Source: a virus. From it: a stretch of DNA of 64,000 bases. How positions within the stretch are numbered: the stretch's first letter is position 1; each line of letters opens with the position of its first letter. Below, piece after piece: positions 13,958 through 21,020 of the stretch. Below the pieces are notes generated by a model. That model did not search any database. It saw nothing but the letters and a program-made list of their open reading frames with translations, and was not told the origin of the DNA. Made by a program: the position numbers and the translations under genes. Location of the stretch: positions 1 to 64,000 of IMG/VR virus record IMGVR_UViG_3300027313_000002. The stretch is one strand, 5' to 3'.

Positions 13958-14164
13958 TCAGGTCACGCGGTACACCGGGCCGTCTGCCAGGCGCAGCTCC
14001 TCATGCACGCGGTGAACCGGGCACCACGCCAGGCCGCCCAGGCCCGCGGCCCTGATCCGGCCCTCGACACCGGAGCGGGTCAGCCGGTAGCGCTGCGCGA
14101 TCACGCACGCCGAGAGGCCCTGCCGGTACAGCCCGGCCGCCTGCTCGCTGGTCAGCCTGGCCAT
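13958..14164 (-). CDS. Small HTH protein (68 aa)
   Basis: The N-terminal LTSEQAAGLYRQGLSACVIA, followed by QRYRLTRSGVEGRIRAAGL, is a helix-turn-helix of the resolvase/sigma-region-4 type found in small phage DNA-binding proteins. The tail contains WCPVHRVHEEL with one Cys and two His. It is divergent from the lysis genes at 14198. Confidence 0.65.
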   Translation of the reverse strand: MARLTSEQAAGLYRQGLSACVIAQRYRLTRSGVEGRIRAAGLGGLAWCPVHRVHEELRLADGPVYRVT

Positions 14165-14197
14165 GGAAGGAGATTATTTCCTGCCGATGGTCCGGGT

Positions 14198-14674
14198 ATG
14201 GCCACCACCCCGCTGCCGGGCGTCCCGGCGCCCGCGCAGCCCTCCCTCGGCGACCAGCTGCGCACCGCGGTCTCGCTCAACCCGGTCGCCGTCACCTGGG
14301 CGGTCAACACCGCCCTGGTGCTCGCCGCGGGGTTCGGCCTGCGGCTGGACCGGTCCCAGGCCGGCGCGATCACCACCGTGAGCACCTCCCTGGTCGCGGT
14401 GATCACCGCGCTGGCCGCCCGGCCGTGGTTCATCCCGGGCATCACCGGGGCCACCGCCGCGGTGCTGGCCGCGGCCTCGGCGTTCGGGCTGCACGCCAGC
14501 GGCCCGCAGGTCAGCGCGCTGACCGCGGGCCTGTCCGCGGTGCTCATGCTGCTGACCCACCAGGCCGTGATCCCGGTGGCCGCGCACCGCCTCGGGCTGA
14601 CCGCCGAGGACATCCTGCTCGGGAAGGTACCGCCCAACGGGCGCCACCACGCGCTGCCGATAGAGCAGGCATGA
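14198..14674 (+). CDS. Putative holin, multi-helix membrane protein (158 aa)
   Basis: ATG 14198. After a Pro-rich start come three hydrophobic helices: AVTWAVNTALVLAAGFGLRL, TTVSTSLVAVITALAARPWF and GATAAVLAAASAFGL, followed by LTAGLSAVLMLLTHQAVIPV. It ends with a charged tail. The stop overlaps the start of the endolysin-like gene (ATGA), the usual holin-endolysin coupling. The GAAGGAG ribosome-like site lies about 28 bp upstream, further than normal. The pair is on the opposite strand to the genes around it. Confidence 0.6.
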   Translation: MATTPLPGVPAPAQPSLGDQLRTAVSLNPVAVTWAVNTALVLAAGFGLRLDRSQAGAITTVSTSLVAVITALAARPWFIPGITGATAAVLAAASAFGLHASGPQVSALTAGLSAVLMLLTHQAVIPVAAHRLGLTAEDILLGKVPPNGRHHALPIEQA

Positions 14675-15243
14675 CACTGCTGCAGGCGGCGCCCGGTGAC
14701 GTGCTGGCGGTCTGGACCTCGGCCAGCTGGGCCTCGGACGCGATCCGGGCCGGCGAGGCGCTGATGGGCAGGCCCGCCGTCGCCAACCACGTGGCCATCG
14801 TCACCCACCAGGACAGGCGCGGCCGGTGGATCGCGGTGCAGGGCGAGCCCGGCGGGGTCGGCCTGGTCGACGTCACCCCCTGGCTGCCGGACTCCCGGAC
14901 CCGGTCCAACCACGGCCAGCCCAAGCCGGACAACCGCGGCCAGCTGAGCACCCTGCTCGCCTCGGCCGCGAAGTCCGTCGGCATCGCCTATGACTGGGTG
15001 GGCATCGCCGAGGACACCTGCCGGGCACTGCACCTGACCGACCTGAGCGAGGCGATCGACCCGCTGTGGCGCTGGCCCAGCGACCACAACCTGCTGCCCG
15101 GGCACGTGGTCTGCAGCTCGCTGGCGGCCATGCTGTACGACCTGCCCGAGGTCGGCTACGCGCACCCGGACCTGGGCGATGAGCGCAAGTGCACCCCTGC
15201 CGACTGGTGGGACTTCAGTGACCGCCAGCTGTGGGCGAAGTGA
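14671..15243 (+). CDS. Permuted NlpC/P60-like endolysin or amidase (190 aa)
   Basis: The N-terminal NHVAIVTHQDRR supplies the candidate catalytic His. The C-terminal GHVVCSSLAAMLYDLPE supplies the candidate nucleophile Cys at about residue 149. His-before-Cys order is that of circularly permuted NlpC/P60 (YiiX-like) hydrolases, which cut peptide or ester bonds. Opening: MTLLQAAPGDVLAVWTSASW. Position directly after the putative holin suggests a cell-wall lytic role, though other permuted members act on lipids or in virions. Confidence 0.6.
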   Translation: MTLLQAAPGDVLAVWTSASWASDAIRAGEALMGRPAVANHVAIVTHQDRRGRWIAVQGEPGGVGLVDVTPWLPDSRTRSNHGQPKPDNRGQLSTLLASAAKSVGIAYDWVGIAEDTCRALHLTDLSEAIDPLWRWPSDHNLLPGHVVCSSLAAMLYDLPEVGYAHPDLGDERKCTPADWWDFSDRQLWAK

Positions 15244-15250
15244 CCCCGGG

Positions 15251-15445
15251 CTAGCCCGGCCAGCCGTCCCGCTCCAGCTTCGCCAGGTCGCGGCGGACCT
15301 CGCGGCGGGCCTGCCAGGCCGGCCACCACCTGGTCGCAACCAGGACAGCCAGGATGCCGACGGCGAGCGTCACGGCCAGGCCCAGGGCCAGCGCCCAGGC
15401 CGGCAGCGGCGGCCCGGGTGGCGCACCCGCCGGCCACCGGGTCAC
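15251..15445 (-). CDS. Single-pass membrane protein (64 aa)
   Basis: MTRWPAGAPPGPPLPAWALA, then one transmembrane helix (LGLAVTLAVGILAVLVATRW) and a basic cytoplasmic tail. Convergent with the endolysin gene. It overlaps the upstream stop. Possibly an accessory lysis or membrane protein. Confidence 0.6.
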   Translation of the reverse strand: MTRWPAGAPPGPPLPAWALALGLAVTLAVGILAVLVATRWWPAWQARREVRRDLAKLERDGWPG

Positions 15446-15714
15446 GACGGCAGCTCCGGCTGAGGCGCGCGCTCCAGCTCCTTGAGGAACGCGGTCATCC
15501 GGGCCCCGGACAGCCAGCCGGTCTCCTTGGCCCGGATGGCCAGCCCGTGCAGCTCGCAGGCCCGGCCGATGTGCCCGGGCAGCGGCATCCCGGCGCGGCG
15601 CAGCGGGCCCGGGTTCGGGTGCCTGTCAGCCAGCCGGCGCAGCATCCACAGCGGCACCCAGGTCTCCTCCAGCAGGACGCCCTCCTCCCAGGCCGGGCGC
15701 CAGGCGGTCCTCAC
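15442..15714 (-). CDS. Hypothetical protein (90 aa), GTG start
   Basis: GTG 15714 overlaps the upstream stop (GTGA). Begins MRTAWRPAWEEGVLLEETWV and continues as a helical protein with LRRLADRHPNPGPLRRAGMP. The longer frame upstream is a shadow of the membrane protein at 15711. Unknown family. Confidence 0.6.
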   Translation of the reverse strand: MRTAWRPAWEEGVLLEETWVPLWMLRRLADRHPNPGPLRRAGMPLPGHIGRACELHGLAIRAKETGWLSGARMTAFLKELERAPQPELPS

Positions 15715-15902
15715 GTCCGGCCCCCGCGGGCCGAGTACCAGATGAGCCCGAGCCCGGCCACGGCACACAGCGACGCCATCACGGCCAGGCCCAGCGCCAG
15801 AGACATCACGAAGAGCGCCATCACGATGCCGCCGGACAGGTACAGCGGCCAGTCCTCCCGCCACGCCTGCCGGTCGAAGAACCAGGCCAGGAACTGCCTC
15901 AT
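15711..15902 (-). CDS. Small membrane protein (63 aa)
   Basis: ATG 15902 gives MRQFLAWFFDRQAWREDWPL, then two close hydrophobic segments (GGIVMALFVMSLALGLAVMA and LCAVAGLGLIWYSA). Overlaps both neighbours by 4 bp in the operon 17151 to 15251. Confidence 0.6.
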   Translation of the reverse strand: MRQFLAWFFDRQAWREDWPLYLSGGIVMALFVMSLALGLAVMASLCAVAGLGLIWYSARGGRT

Positions 15903-16102
15903 CACGGGCGCCAGCGCATGGCATCGCCGGTCAGGACCTGGGACCGGCCGTCCAGGACGCACACGATCCAGGCGTAGACGGCCAGCTCCCACCACGCAGG
16001 ACGCACGCCCCAGGCCAGCGCGGCAGTGATCACCGCCGCGCACGCTAGCGAGACCGCCGACAGCGCCAGGCTGATCCGCGCCCAGCGCCGGGCCAGGAGC
16101 AC
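15902..16102 (-). CDS. Two-helix membrane protein (66 aa)
   Basis: GTG 16102. Begins with a basic segment and a hydrophobic helix (ISLALSAVSLACAAVITAAL), then a second helix (WELAVYAWIVCVL). ATGA overlap with the next gene. Unknown role. Confidence 0.6.
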   Translation of the reverse strand: MLLARRWARISLALSAVSLACAAVITAALAWGVRPAWWELAVYAWIVCVLDGRSQVLTGDAMRWRP

Positions 16103-16103
16103 C

Positions 16104-16601
16104 TCAGTCTCCCCTCGACGCGTCCCGCTCGCGCTCGGCCGCGCTGCGGAACGGCTCGCCGGTCTCGACCGGCGCCACCCAGGGCCCGGGACCGGTATAG
16201 CCCGCGCGATCCCGGGCCGCGTCCGCGTGCGCCTCGCTGTCGTCGTCGGCCAGGTGCGGCACCGGCACGGGCGCCGGGTGCTCCCAGCCGGGGTGCCCGG
16301 TGACAGGCTCGCCCGACTCGTAGCGCTCGGCCAGCTCGACCAGGTGGACCACCGCGGCGTCCAGCTCGACGGCCAGCGGCGGGCGGCCGGGCCCGCGCTG
16401 GCAGATGGTCTCGATCCGGTTCCGCGCGGCCTGCTCGGCCACCTCGAACGCGTCCGCCTCCCGGCCGTGGCGGCCGGGCCCGCGGTACTCCGTGCGGAAC
16501 CTGGTCAGGTAGGCGCAGGCGCGGTGCTCGTCGACGGCGATCAGGTAGACGTCCAGGCGGCCGGAGCCGCGGACCGTGCGGTCCAGGGTGTACCACTCCA
16601 T
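16104..16601 (-). CDS. Hypothetical protein (165 aa)
   Basis: MEWYTLDRTVRGSGRLDVYL opens a beta-rich N-terminal domain. The rest is helical (VAEQAARNRIETICQRGPGR) and ends in a long acidic, Asp/Pro-rich tail. No family is recognised. Confidence 0.6.
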   Translation of the reverse strand: MEWYTLDRTVRGSGRLDVYLIAVDEHRACAYLTRFRTEYRGPGRHGREADAFEVAEQAARNRIETICQRGPGRPPLAVELDAAVVHLVELAERYESGEPVTGHPGWEHPAPVPVPHLADDDSEAHADAARDRAGYTGPGPWVAPVETGEPFRSAAERERDASRGD

Positions 16602-16960
16602 CAGGCCTCCTCATGCTCGCAGCCGGGCTCATCCAGCAGCAGCCCGCCGCTCAGCTGGCCCAGGTCATAACCGCGCTCGGCCTCGGCGGCCAGCGCCTCG
16701 AAGTCCGCATCGCCCATCAGCTTGCCGCGGGCGGTGATCAGCGCCTGCAGGGCCTCGCGCAGCGCGGCCTCGGTGCCCTGGTCCTCGCAGCCGGGCTCAT
16801 CCAGCAGCAGCCCGCCGCGCAGCCGACCATACGGGCCGGCCATCAGGTCGCCCATCCGCCGGAAGAACGAGCCCTCGGCCTGGTCGGTGCACGCATCATG
16901 CAGGCCGTCGATCAGCTGCGCCAGGTCCGGCACCGGGTCATAGCCGCGCGCTGCGGTCAT
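16601..16960 (-). CDS. Hypothetical protein with duplicated GGLLLDEPGCE motif (119 aa)
   Basis: The 11-residue motif GGLLLDEPGCE occurs twice, at about residues 49-59 and 105-115, the second near the C-terminus. The underlying DNA is also almost identical, which points to a recent internal duplication or recombination. Opening: MTAARGYDPVPDLAQLIDGL. Each motif has a Cys and acidic residues. Unknown function. Confidence 0.6.
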   Translation of the reverse strand: MTAARGYDPVPDLAQLIDGLHDACTDQAEGSFFRRMGDLMAGPYGRLRGGLLLDEPGCEDQGTEAALREALQALITARGKLMGDADFEALAAEAERGYDLGQLSGGLLLDEPGCEHEEA

Positions 16961-17151
16961 CCCCCCGTCACCTCCAGGTGCTCGGCCACGTCCGCCGGCA
17001 CGATGGCCGCGACGCGCCGGCCGTGGTCGGTCAGCCAGGTCACGCGGTCCTGGTCGCTGGCATTGTCGATGGCGTCGCGCAGCTGCTCCAGCCAGGCCTG
17101 CGTAACGTGCATCCCGAGCAGGTGCCCGACGTCCAGCGCGGTCCCGCTCAT
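16957..17151 (-). CDS. Small antitoxin-like protein (64 aa)
   Basis: ATG 17151 (MSGTALDVGHLLGMHVTQAW). The C-terminal part RVTWLTDHGRRVAAIVPADV resembles the N-terminal core of Phd/YefM antitoxins, where a strand-turn-strand around HGrpvA-vP is typical. The order is unusual and no toxin gene is adjacent, so this is only a resemblance. Confidence 0.45.
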   Translation of the reverse strand: MSGTALDVGHLLGMHVTQAWLEQLRDAIDNASDQDRVTWLTDHGRRVAAIVPADVAEHLEVTGG

Positions 17152-17552
17152 GATGCCGCCCACGCCTGCTCGCGGTCCCGGAACCAGGCGATGCGGATGT
17201 GCCGGCTGGCCTCCCCGGCCAGCGCGACCGCCAGCTCCAGCACCCGGAGCATGGCCCGGGCCTCGGCCTCGCAGGCGGGCCCGTCCCGCATCGCCCAGGT
17301 GACCTCGGCGCCCGTGTCGCTGGCGCCCGGCTCGCCCGGGTCCGGCGTGGTGGTGATGACGACCCGGGCCTGCAGGCCGGGCACCGGCACGGGGTCCAGC
17401 GCGCCCGCGTTCACCGCGATGACGTCCACCTCGCGGTCGGCCAGCAGGGCGCCCAGCGCGGCCTCGAAGCCGGTCTCGTCCTCCTCGCCGCGGGGGGTCA
17501 GGTCCCGGCCGCCCCGGGCGATGATGCGGACCTTGTGCGGGTCATAGCTCAC
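17148..17552 (-). CDS. Hypothetical protein (134 aa)
   Basis: The GTG at 17552 follows AGGGAGG and lies 43 bp downstream of the promoter's -10. Begins MSYDPHKVRIIARGGRDLTP. Contains VDVIAVNAGALDPVPVPGLQ and a C-terminal helix. No family is recognised. First gene of the operon 17552 to 15251. Confidence 0.6.
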   Translation of the reverse strand: MSYDPHKVRIIARGGRDLTPRGEEDETGFEAALGALLADREVDVIAVNAGALDPVPVPGLQARVVITTTPDPGEPGASDTGAEVTWAMRDGPACEAEARAMLRVLELAVALAGEASRHIRIAWFRDREQAWAAS

Positions 17553-17821
17553 GTGCTCGTGCCTCCCTGTTCCGGTGATGCGGTCACGGGGCCCATGATA
17601 GCGGGTCGCTTGACTGCAGTCAAAGCCCGGGGCGCCGGGCGCGGCCGGGGACGGCGCAGCACCGGCCGGGCCAGTACCGCGAGCCCGGCCGCCATGGCCA
17701 GGGCGAACGCCGCGCCGGGCACGGCCATGCCGGGGCGGGCCAGCCCGGCGGCGGCCTCGGCGGCCAGGAACGCGCCGAGCGCGGCCAGGACCGCCAGGCC
17801 GGCGATGAGGACGGCGCGCAT
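17549..17821 (-). CDS. Two-helix membrane protein (90 aa)
   Basis: ATG 17821 gives MRAVLIAGLAVLAALGAFLA, with a second helix AAFALAMAAGLAVLARPVL and then a basic tail. The 3' end runs through the next promoter and operator, so its last residues (LTAVKRPAIMG) are encoded by regulatory DNA. It overlaps the downstream GTG by 4 bp. Confidence 0.55.
   Translation of the reverse strand: MRAVLIAGLAVLAALGAFLAAEAAAGLARPGMAVPGAAFALAMAAGLAVLARPVLRRPRPRPAPRALTAVKRPAIMGPVTASPEQGGTST
17595..17623 (-). promoter_or_regulatory. Consensus promoter with operator over -35
   Basis: Minus strand TTGACT (17623-17618), 17 bp, TATCAT (17600-17595). The perfect palindrome TTGACTGCAGTCAA (17623-17610) covers the -35. 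It lies inside the end of the upstream membrane protein gene and drives 17552 onward. Confidence 0.85.
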
Positions 17822-17991
17822 CACGGCCTCCGCTCCCGGACCGCCCAGTCGGTCAGCTCGGCCGCCGCGGGGGTCATTTCCTCCAGCGCCTGCGCCGGGA
17901 AGTCCTCCAGGCACCCGGTGTCGGTGAAGTCATCGGGCACCTCGACCGCATGCGTGCTCTTCCAGGTGCAGGTGACCTGCACGATCTTCAT
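17821..17991 (-). CDS. Hypothetical protein (56 aa)
   Basis: ATG 17991 (MKIVQVTCTWKSTHAVEVPD) with a GAGGA site upstream. A small acidic beta protein. ATGA overlap with the membrane protein gene downstream. Unknown family. Confidence 0.6.
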   Translation of the reverse strand: MKIVQVTCTWKSTHAVEVPDDFTDTGCLEDFPAQALEEMTPAAAELTDWAVRERRP

Positions 17992-18004
17992 CGCGCCCTC
18001 CTCT

Positions 18005-18937
18005 CTAGAACGGGGGATTATTTCCCTGCGGGTCCGGGTCGTACGGCGGCGGCTTGGGGGCCCGCTTCGGGTGAGTGCCGCGGCACTCGCAGCCGCGGTC
18101 CCGGCACAGGTCGCAGCGCTTGTCCAGGCAGTCATTGCAGTGCGCGCGCAGCAGGTACCCGTAGCCGGCTGGCAGGACCCGGGTCTTCGGCATCGGCGGG
18201 GCGCCGGGGGGCGGCGTGACCTGTCCGTTACCGTTGGGGGCGCGGGGCGGGCGGCTGCCATTGCCAGCCATCACGCGCGGCCGGGGGGAAGACCGGCCGC
18301 GAGCGGGCCGCCCGCCCCGCGCCTTGCGGGCCCGGCTCACGCCGTGCGTGGTGCGCTGCACGCGCGCCCGGGCACCGAGGTAGCGGCGGCGCCGGAACGG
18401 CCACAGCAGCGCGGTGCCGTAGCCGGTGCAGCAGTCCTCGGCGATGTGCAGGCCCATGCCCAGCGCGATCATCCAGGCCAGCGCGCCCGGGTCCCGGGTC
18501 ACCACGTACCAGGCGAGCCCGGCGCCGGCCAGCAGCGCGACCGGGCCCTGGCGGGCGAACCCGGTGGCGATCAGCCCGCCGGCGACCAGCACCGCGAGGA
18601 ACGCGCCGAACGCCCAGGCGGCCGGGCGGCAGTGCGCGACGCCCACGGTCCACAGGGCCAGGCCGGACAGCGCCGCGGTGACCGGGATGCTGTGCAGGCC
18701 CTGGCGGTGCCCGCCGAACGCGACCGCGGCCAGGTGGGACACGCCCCGGCTCAGCGGGCCCGCGGTCCAGGCGAACGTGGCGCGCGGGTGGTCGATGTCG
18801 GGGGCCAGCGCCAGCCCGCCGACGGCCAGCCCCTGCACCGCGGCCAGGGCCAGGTGATGCTGCCACGGGCCCGGGACGGCGAAGGCCAGGGCGGCGCCGG
18901 CGATCATGCCGCTCGCGGCGTGGGTGGTTCCCTCCAG
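18005..18937 (-). CDS. YdjM/DUF457-like membrane metal-dependent hydrolase (310 aa)
   Basis: An N-terminal THAASGMIAG, then LALAPDIDHPRATFA, HRQGLHS, and GMGLHIAEDCCTGYG give the His/Asp ligands and membrane helices of the DUF457 (YdjM-like) family, predicted membrane-embedded metal-dependent hydrolases. After about residue 190 come a basic linker and a Cys cluster (CNDCLDKRCDLCRDRGCEC, near 270-290) likely to bind zinc. No ATG or GTG fits. CTG 18937, spaced from AGGGAG, best matches where the family begins. It directly follows the HNH gene. Confidence 0.6.
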   Translation of the reverse strand: MEGTTHAASGMIAGAALAFAVPGPWQHHLALAAVQGLAVGGLALAPDIDHPRATFAWTAGPLSRGVSHLAAVAFGGHRQGLHSIPVTAALSGLALWTVGVAHCRPAAWAFGAFLAVLVAGGLIATGFARQGPVALLAGAGLAWYVVTRDPGALAWMIALGMGLHIAEDCCTGYGTALLWPFRRRRYLGARARVQRTTHGVSRARKARGGRPARGRSSPRPRVMAGNGSRPPRAPNGNGQVTPPPGAPPMPKTRVLPAGYGYLLRAHCNDCLDKRCDLCRDRGCECRGTHPKRAPKPPPYDPDPQGNNPPF

Positions 18938-18938
18938 C

Positions 18939-19460
18939 TCACACTCCCTCGTACAGGCCCAAGTCTGAATTGGTGAGCGCGAACTCGCCGAAGTGCCGCG
19001 GCGCCGCGTCGTCGTAGGCCCGTGCCGCGTCCCGCTCATCATCGAAGTACCCAAGATGCACATGCCGCCCGGCACACGTAAGGCCAGCTGCCCACCGGCC
19101 GGTCCGCGGGGTGAAGCTGACGCCCTTGAACCGGGACGACGCATTGGCGCGCTTGCGCTTGGCGGTGTTCGCCTGGTTCTGGCCATCGGCGGCCTCGCGC
19201 AGGTTGAGCCGCGTGTTGTTCAGCCCGTTGCGGTCCCGGTGATCCACCCGTGGCCAGCCCGTGATGAGCGTGTGCATGGCGATGTAGCGCGGCGAACGCC
19301 CGAGCGGGCGGCTGAACGAGCCCGGGACGTAGGCCACCGCGTACCACAGGCCGTTGCCCTTGCGATGAGCACACCAGGTGAACCCGGCGACCAGCGGCAC
19401 GTCGGCCAGGTCGGCGAGGGCCGCCTTGCCCTGGCTGAGCAGGATGCTGACTGGTTCCAT
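18939..19460 (-). CDS. HNH homing endonuclease with AP2 domain (173 aa)
   Basis: ATG 19460 after GGGAG. An N-terminal HNH core (AMHTLITGWPRVDHRDRNGL, then NNTRLNLR) and a C-terminal AP2 DNA-binding domain (RFKGVSFTPRTGRWAAGL to HLGYFDDERDAARAYDDAA) form the standard free-standing phage homing endonuclease. It would nick or cut the equivalent site in uninfected relatives and spread itself. It lies under the paired operators at 19538-19566. Its DNA is less GC-rich than its neighbours. Confidence 0.85.
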   Translation of the reverse strand: MEPVSILLSQGKAALADLADVPLVAGFTWCAHRKGNGLWYAVAYVPGSFSRPLGRSPRYIAMHTLITGWPRVDHRDRNGLNNTRLNLREAADGQNQANTAKRKRANASSRFKGVSFTPRTGRWAAGLTCAGRHVHLGYFDDERDAARAYDDAAPRHFGEFALTNSDLGLYEGV

Positions 19461-19537
19461 CGTTCTCCCGGTGCTCGCCGGCCCGGGACAGCGGCCGGCT
19501 CAGGTAGCTGGTGCGCAGCGGGGTTGCCATGCCCCCA

Positions 19538-19566
19538 TTGTCTCAAGTCAAGTTGACTCAAGTCAA
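19538..19566 (-). promoter_or_regulatory. Tandem operators upstream of HNH gene
   Basis: Two copies one base apart: TTGTCTCAAGTCAA (19538-19551) and perfect TTGACTCAAGTCAA (19553-19566). On the minus strand the second supplies TTGACT; GACAAT at 18 bp may be the -10. The perfect copy also contains the TGA stop of the gene at 19563-19733. Confidence 0.75.
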
Positions 19567-19733
19567 GTGCTGGCGTCCGATCCCCCGGATTCTTTTCCTG
19601 ATTTCGGGTCGCCGGCAGGGTGGATGTGCTCCATCGACAAGCTGGCGTACTCGTCCCATGACTCGTGCAGCCAGCCCGGCTCGGGCTCGCCGGCCAGGTG
19701 CGCCACGCCGGCGCCCTCGGTCAGCCTCTCCAC
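19563..19733 (-). CDS. Hypothetical acidic protein (56 aa)
   Basis: GTG 19733 with GAGGGG upstream gives MERLTEGAGVAHLAGEPEPG, then WLHESWDEYASLSMEHIHPA and a Lys/Ser/Gly tail. The stop codon lies in the operator. It is the last gene of the operon 22049 to 19563. Unknown family. Confidence 0.55.
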   Translation of the reverse strand: MERLTEGAGVAHLAGEPEPGWLHESWDEYASLSMEHIHPAGDPKSGKESGGSDAST

Positions 19734-19743
19734 CGCCGGCCCC

Positions 19744-19935
19744 TCACAGCCGGTGCCCGAGGCGGAACCCGCCGGGCAGGCGGATGCTGCCGTACCAGCC
19801 CCGGCCGTAGGTGTAGTACAGGTTCGGGTGCGCGCCGTGCGCCCGGTAGTGCCGGCGGTGGCTGCGCGCCCCGCCGGCCAGGTGCGCCACGGCCAGCACG
19901 GCCAGCACCAGGCCCGCGATCACCAGACCTCCCAT
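19744..19935 (-). CDS. Single-pass membrane protein (63 aa)
   Basis: MGGLVIAGLVLAVLAVAHLA is one transmembrane helix. The remainder is His/Arg/Tyr/Gly-rich (RHYRAHGAHPNLYYTYGRGW). Ribosome site GGAGG upstream. Unknown role. Confidence 0.6.
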   Translation of the reverse strand: MGGLVIAGLVLAVLAVAHLAGGARSHRRHYRAHGAHPNLYYTYGRGWYGSIRLPGGFRLGHRL

Positions 19936-19949
19936 GGTCAGTTACCTCC

Positions 19950-20252
19950 TCAGTCCATCGGCAGCGGCGGCTCGCGCCAGCGGCGCGGGCCGAAGACGTA
20001 GGCCGCCCAGGCCGCCACGGCGACCGCCGCGGCCACCGTGGCCGGGAACGGCCAGAAGACATACCCGGCGGCCAGCGCGCCGGCCACCACGGCGGGCCCG
20101 GCCGACATCACCGCCCGGTACCAGGGCGGGCGGGCCAGCCAGCGGGCGTGGTGCCCGGTCGGGGAGGCGCCCAGCCAGCCGTGGTCGGCGCAGCCGTGCG
20201 CCACGGTCAGCCCGGCGGCCAGGATCACCAGCGCCAGCGCCCACCCGGTCAC
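19950..20252 (-). CDS. Three-helix membrane protein (100 aa)
   Basis: GTG 20252 overlaps the upstream stop. Helices at about residues 3-20, 48-65 and 68-88 (for example AVMSAGPAVVAGALAAGYVF), ending in the basic RRWREPPLPMD. Part of a run of membrane proteins at 19.7-22 kb. Function unknown. Confidence 0.6.
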   Translation of the reverse strand: MTGWALALVILAAGLTVAHGCADHGWLGASPTGHHARWLARPPWYRAVMSAGPAVVAGALAAGYVFWPFPATVAAAVAVAAWAAYVFGPRRWREPPLPMD

Positions 20253-20431
20253 GGCACGGCCTGCTTCTGCTCCGCGGAGGCCTCCCAGCAGATCCGGCAC
20301 AGCCCGGCGTCCTGCCCGGCCCGCGGGTGACGGCCGCGGAACTGCGCGGCCACCACCGCCTCGCGCTGCCCGCAGTCGGTGCACCGCTCCGGGGGCTCCG
20401 GCGGCGCCGGGCGGCGCCAGGGCAGCCTCAC
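20249..20431 (-). CDS. Small zinc-ribbon protein (60 aa)
   Basis: CTDCGQREAVVAAQF, then LCRICWEAS about 30 residues later: two C-x-x-C knuckles spaced as in a zinc ribbon. Basic Pro-rich N-terminus. Likely binds zinc and a protein or nucleic acid partner. It overlaps both neighbours. Confidence 0.65.
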   Translation of the reverse strand: MRLPWRRPAPPEPPERCTDCGQREAVVAAQFRGRHPRAGQDAGLCRICWEASAEQKQAVP

Positions 20432-20922
20432 GGGATCACCTCGAACTCGGTCATGTCCAGCGTGCCCGGGGCGTCATCGGGGCCCAGCGGCACGCCGCGC
20501 AGCAGCGCCGGGCGATCCGGGCCCGGCAGGGCCGGGCGGGCGGGGGCCGGCCAGCGGTACGGCGGCGGGTCCGGCAGCGGCGCCGGCGAGGGAGCAGGCG
20601 GGCCGGACGGGTCCAGGCCGGCGGCGATGACCAGGTCGCGGTCCACGGGCGGCGCGCCGGGCGTGACCCGGAACCCGGGCAGCGGGGCCGGGCGGGGGAC
20701 CCGGCGGGCACCGCGGCGCAGCGCGATGACGCCCCAGGCGAGCGCGCCGGCCGCCAGCGAGGCCTCGATCACGATCCCGGCCACCAGCGCCCGGACCACC
20801 CCGGCCGCGATCACCGTCCCGGCGAAGATGACCCCGCCGCCGATCAGGGCCCACGGGAAGCACTGCGCCGCCGCGCACTGGCGCGCGCACCAGGCCGCGT
20901 AGGCGGCATATGCCGCCCTCAC
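20428..20922 (-). CDS. Membrane protein with Pro-rich tail (164 aa)
   Basis: GTG 20922 (GTGA overlap). Two hydrophobic helices (WALIGGGVIFAGTVIAAGVV and LVAGIVIEASLAAGALAWGV) are followed by a 90-residue Pro-rich cytoplasmic tail. No family is recognised. Confidence 0.6.
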   Translation of the reverse strand: MRAAYAAYAAWCARQCAAAQCFPWALIGGGVIFAGTVIAAGVVRALVAGIVIEASLAAGALAWGVIALRRGARRVPRPAPLPGFRVTPGAPPVDRDLVIAAGLDPSGPPAPSPAPLPDPPPYRWPAPARPALPGPDRPALLRGVPLGPDDAPGTLDMTEFEVIP

Positions 20923-21020
20923 GAGGCCCGCCCCCGGCGGCGGCGCAGCGCGGCCAGGGCCCGCGACAGGTCCGCGGCCAGGGCCCGGCCGGACAGCTGC
21001 GCCCACGGGAAGGCGCTCAC
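20919..21020 (-). CDS. Possible 33-aa basic ORF
   Basis: GTG 21020 with GTGA overlaps at both ends gives MSAFPWAQLSGRALAADLSR, then a basic tail RRRRGRAS. The upstream gene ends with the same RGRAS residues and the DNA around both stop/start junctions is alike, so this may be a duplicated junction rather than a functional gene. Confidence 0.4.
   Translation of the reverse strand: MSAFPWAQLSGRALAADLSRALAALRRRRGRAS

Noticed and set aside
14671-15243. Ordinary bacterial chromosome with scattered phage relics
   Set aside because: From 28 to 64 kb the head, neck, tail and fibre genes are complete, ordered and overlapping, and no housekeeping gene is present anywhere.
19039-19530. Alternative minus-strand ORF starting at 19530 right after the operators
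   Set aside because: Its frame gives Arg/Pro-rich nonsense across the well-supported HNH-AP2 gene in another frame.
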